Source: a virus
Virus record (IMG/VR): IMGVR_UViG_3300044946_000081
Span: 1-56,872 of that record
Length of the DNA: 56,872 bases
Direction: 5' to 3' (one strand)
The notes beneath the pieces were generated by a model that made no database searches, was not told the DNA's origin, and saw only the letters and a list, made by a program, of their open reading frames with translations. Below, one piece after another: positions 56,820 through 56,872 of this stretch (positions are counted from its first letter, which is position 1; each line of letters starts with the position of its first letter). A program made the position numbers and the translations under genes.

Positions 56820-56872
56820 CGCGCCTCCTTCACAAGCGTCGTCGCCCACTTGGCCAACGTCGCCGCGCCGCT
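56816..56872 (-). CDS. partial gene at the right edge
   Basis: The last 18 codons of a leftward gene (SGAATLAKWATTLVKEAR), whose stop overlaps the ATG of the membrane peptide (ATGA). The start lies outside the window, so the product is unknown. Confidence 0.5.
   Translation of the reverse strand, partial: SGAATLAKWATTLVKEAR

Overview
The window reads as the structural two thirds of a GC-rich, short-tailed (podovirus-like) phage or prophage of an alphaproteobacterium. The phage call rests on a portal protein, scaffold-like protein, capsid-type protein, two head-tail adaptor-like proteins, a nozzle-like protein, two very large ejection-type proteins, collagen-like and S74 tail fibres, and an M15 endolysin with a holin-like protein. 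There is no tail sheath, tube or tape-measure protein. The host call rests on a PEPxxWA-type C-terminal sorting signal (6233-6955), a form known from alphaproteobacteria, and on protein styles familiar from Rhizobiales phages. No terminase, DNA polymerase or primase lies in the window, so the genome continues beyond it.

Layout. Positions 1-4941 (+) are a tightly overlapping early operon: YqaJ-type exonuclease, RecT-type annealing protein, small membrane or coiled-coil proteins and a CxxCxxCC protein. Positions 4950-5147 hold three hairpins where this operon meets the leftward late genes. Reading leftward from 52272 to 5146 (-): small early-late genes, portal (49702), SleB-like hydrolase, an Acb2/Tad1-like small protein, GroES-like protein, scaffold-like protein, capsid protein, adaptors, a 1400-residue collagen/S74 fibre, more fibres interrupted by a GIY-YIG endonuclease, adaptor and nozzle, ejection proteins of 2100 and 645 residues, a collar fibre, a PEP-CTERM cargo gene with its own promoter and terminator, and the lysis genes. 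Small rightward islands (9326-10049, 43519-44055, 52588-53253) interrupt this block. Positions 53201-56872 (-) carry a membrane-attached HNH protein, conserved phage proteins of unknown role, a PD-(D/E)XK-like nuclease and a tRNA-Phe squeezed between two genes.

Regulation. A perfect palindrome, TTGCA-N5-TGCAA, recurs at six intergenic sites (7021, 9697, 18773, 43368, 52386, 55610), several of them overlapping a plausible -35/-10 pair. Three intergenic tracts made of degenerate 5-base GGCNN repeats (about 18801-18911, 43391-43470, 53964-54202) each run into a GC-rich hairpin. The tract at 18.8 kb looks like a complete small non-coding RNA gene (promoter, repeat, terminator). Several leftward terminators share a UUCG loop.

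Most promising leads: the pentamer-repeat/hairpin units with the shared palindrome, the PEP-CTERM cargo gene, the Acb2/Tad1-like protein, the membrane HNH protein, two structural genes that appear to start at ACG and ATC, and an S74 motif placed near the N-terminus of an ejection protein. All functional calls come from reading motifs by eye; no searches were run.
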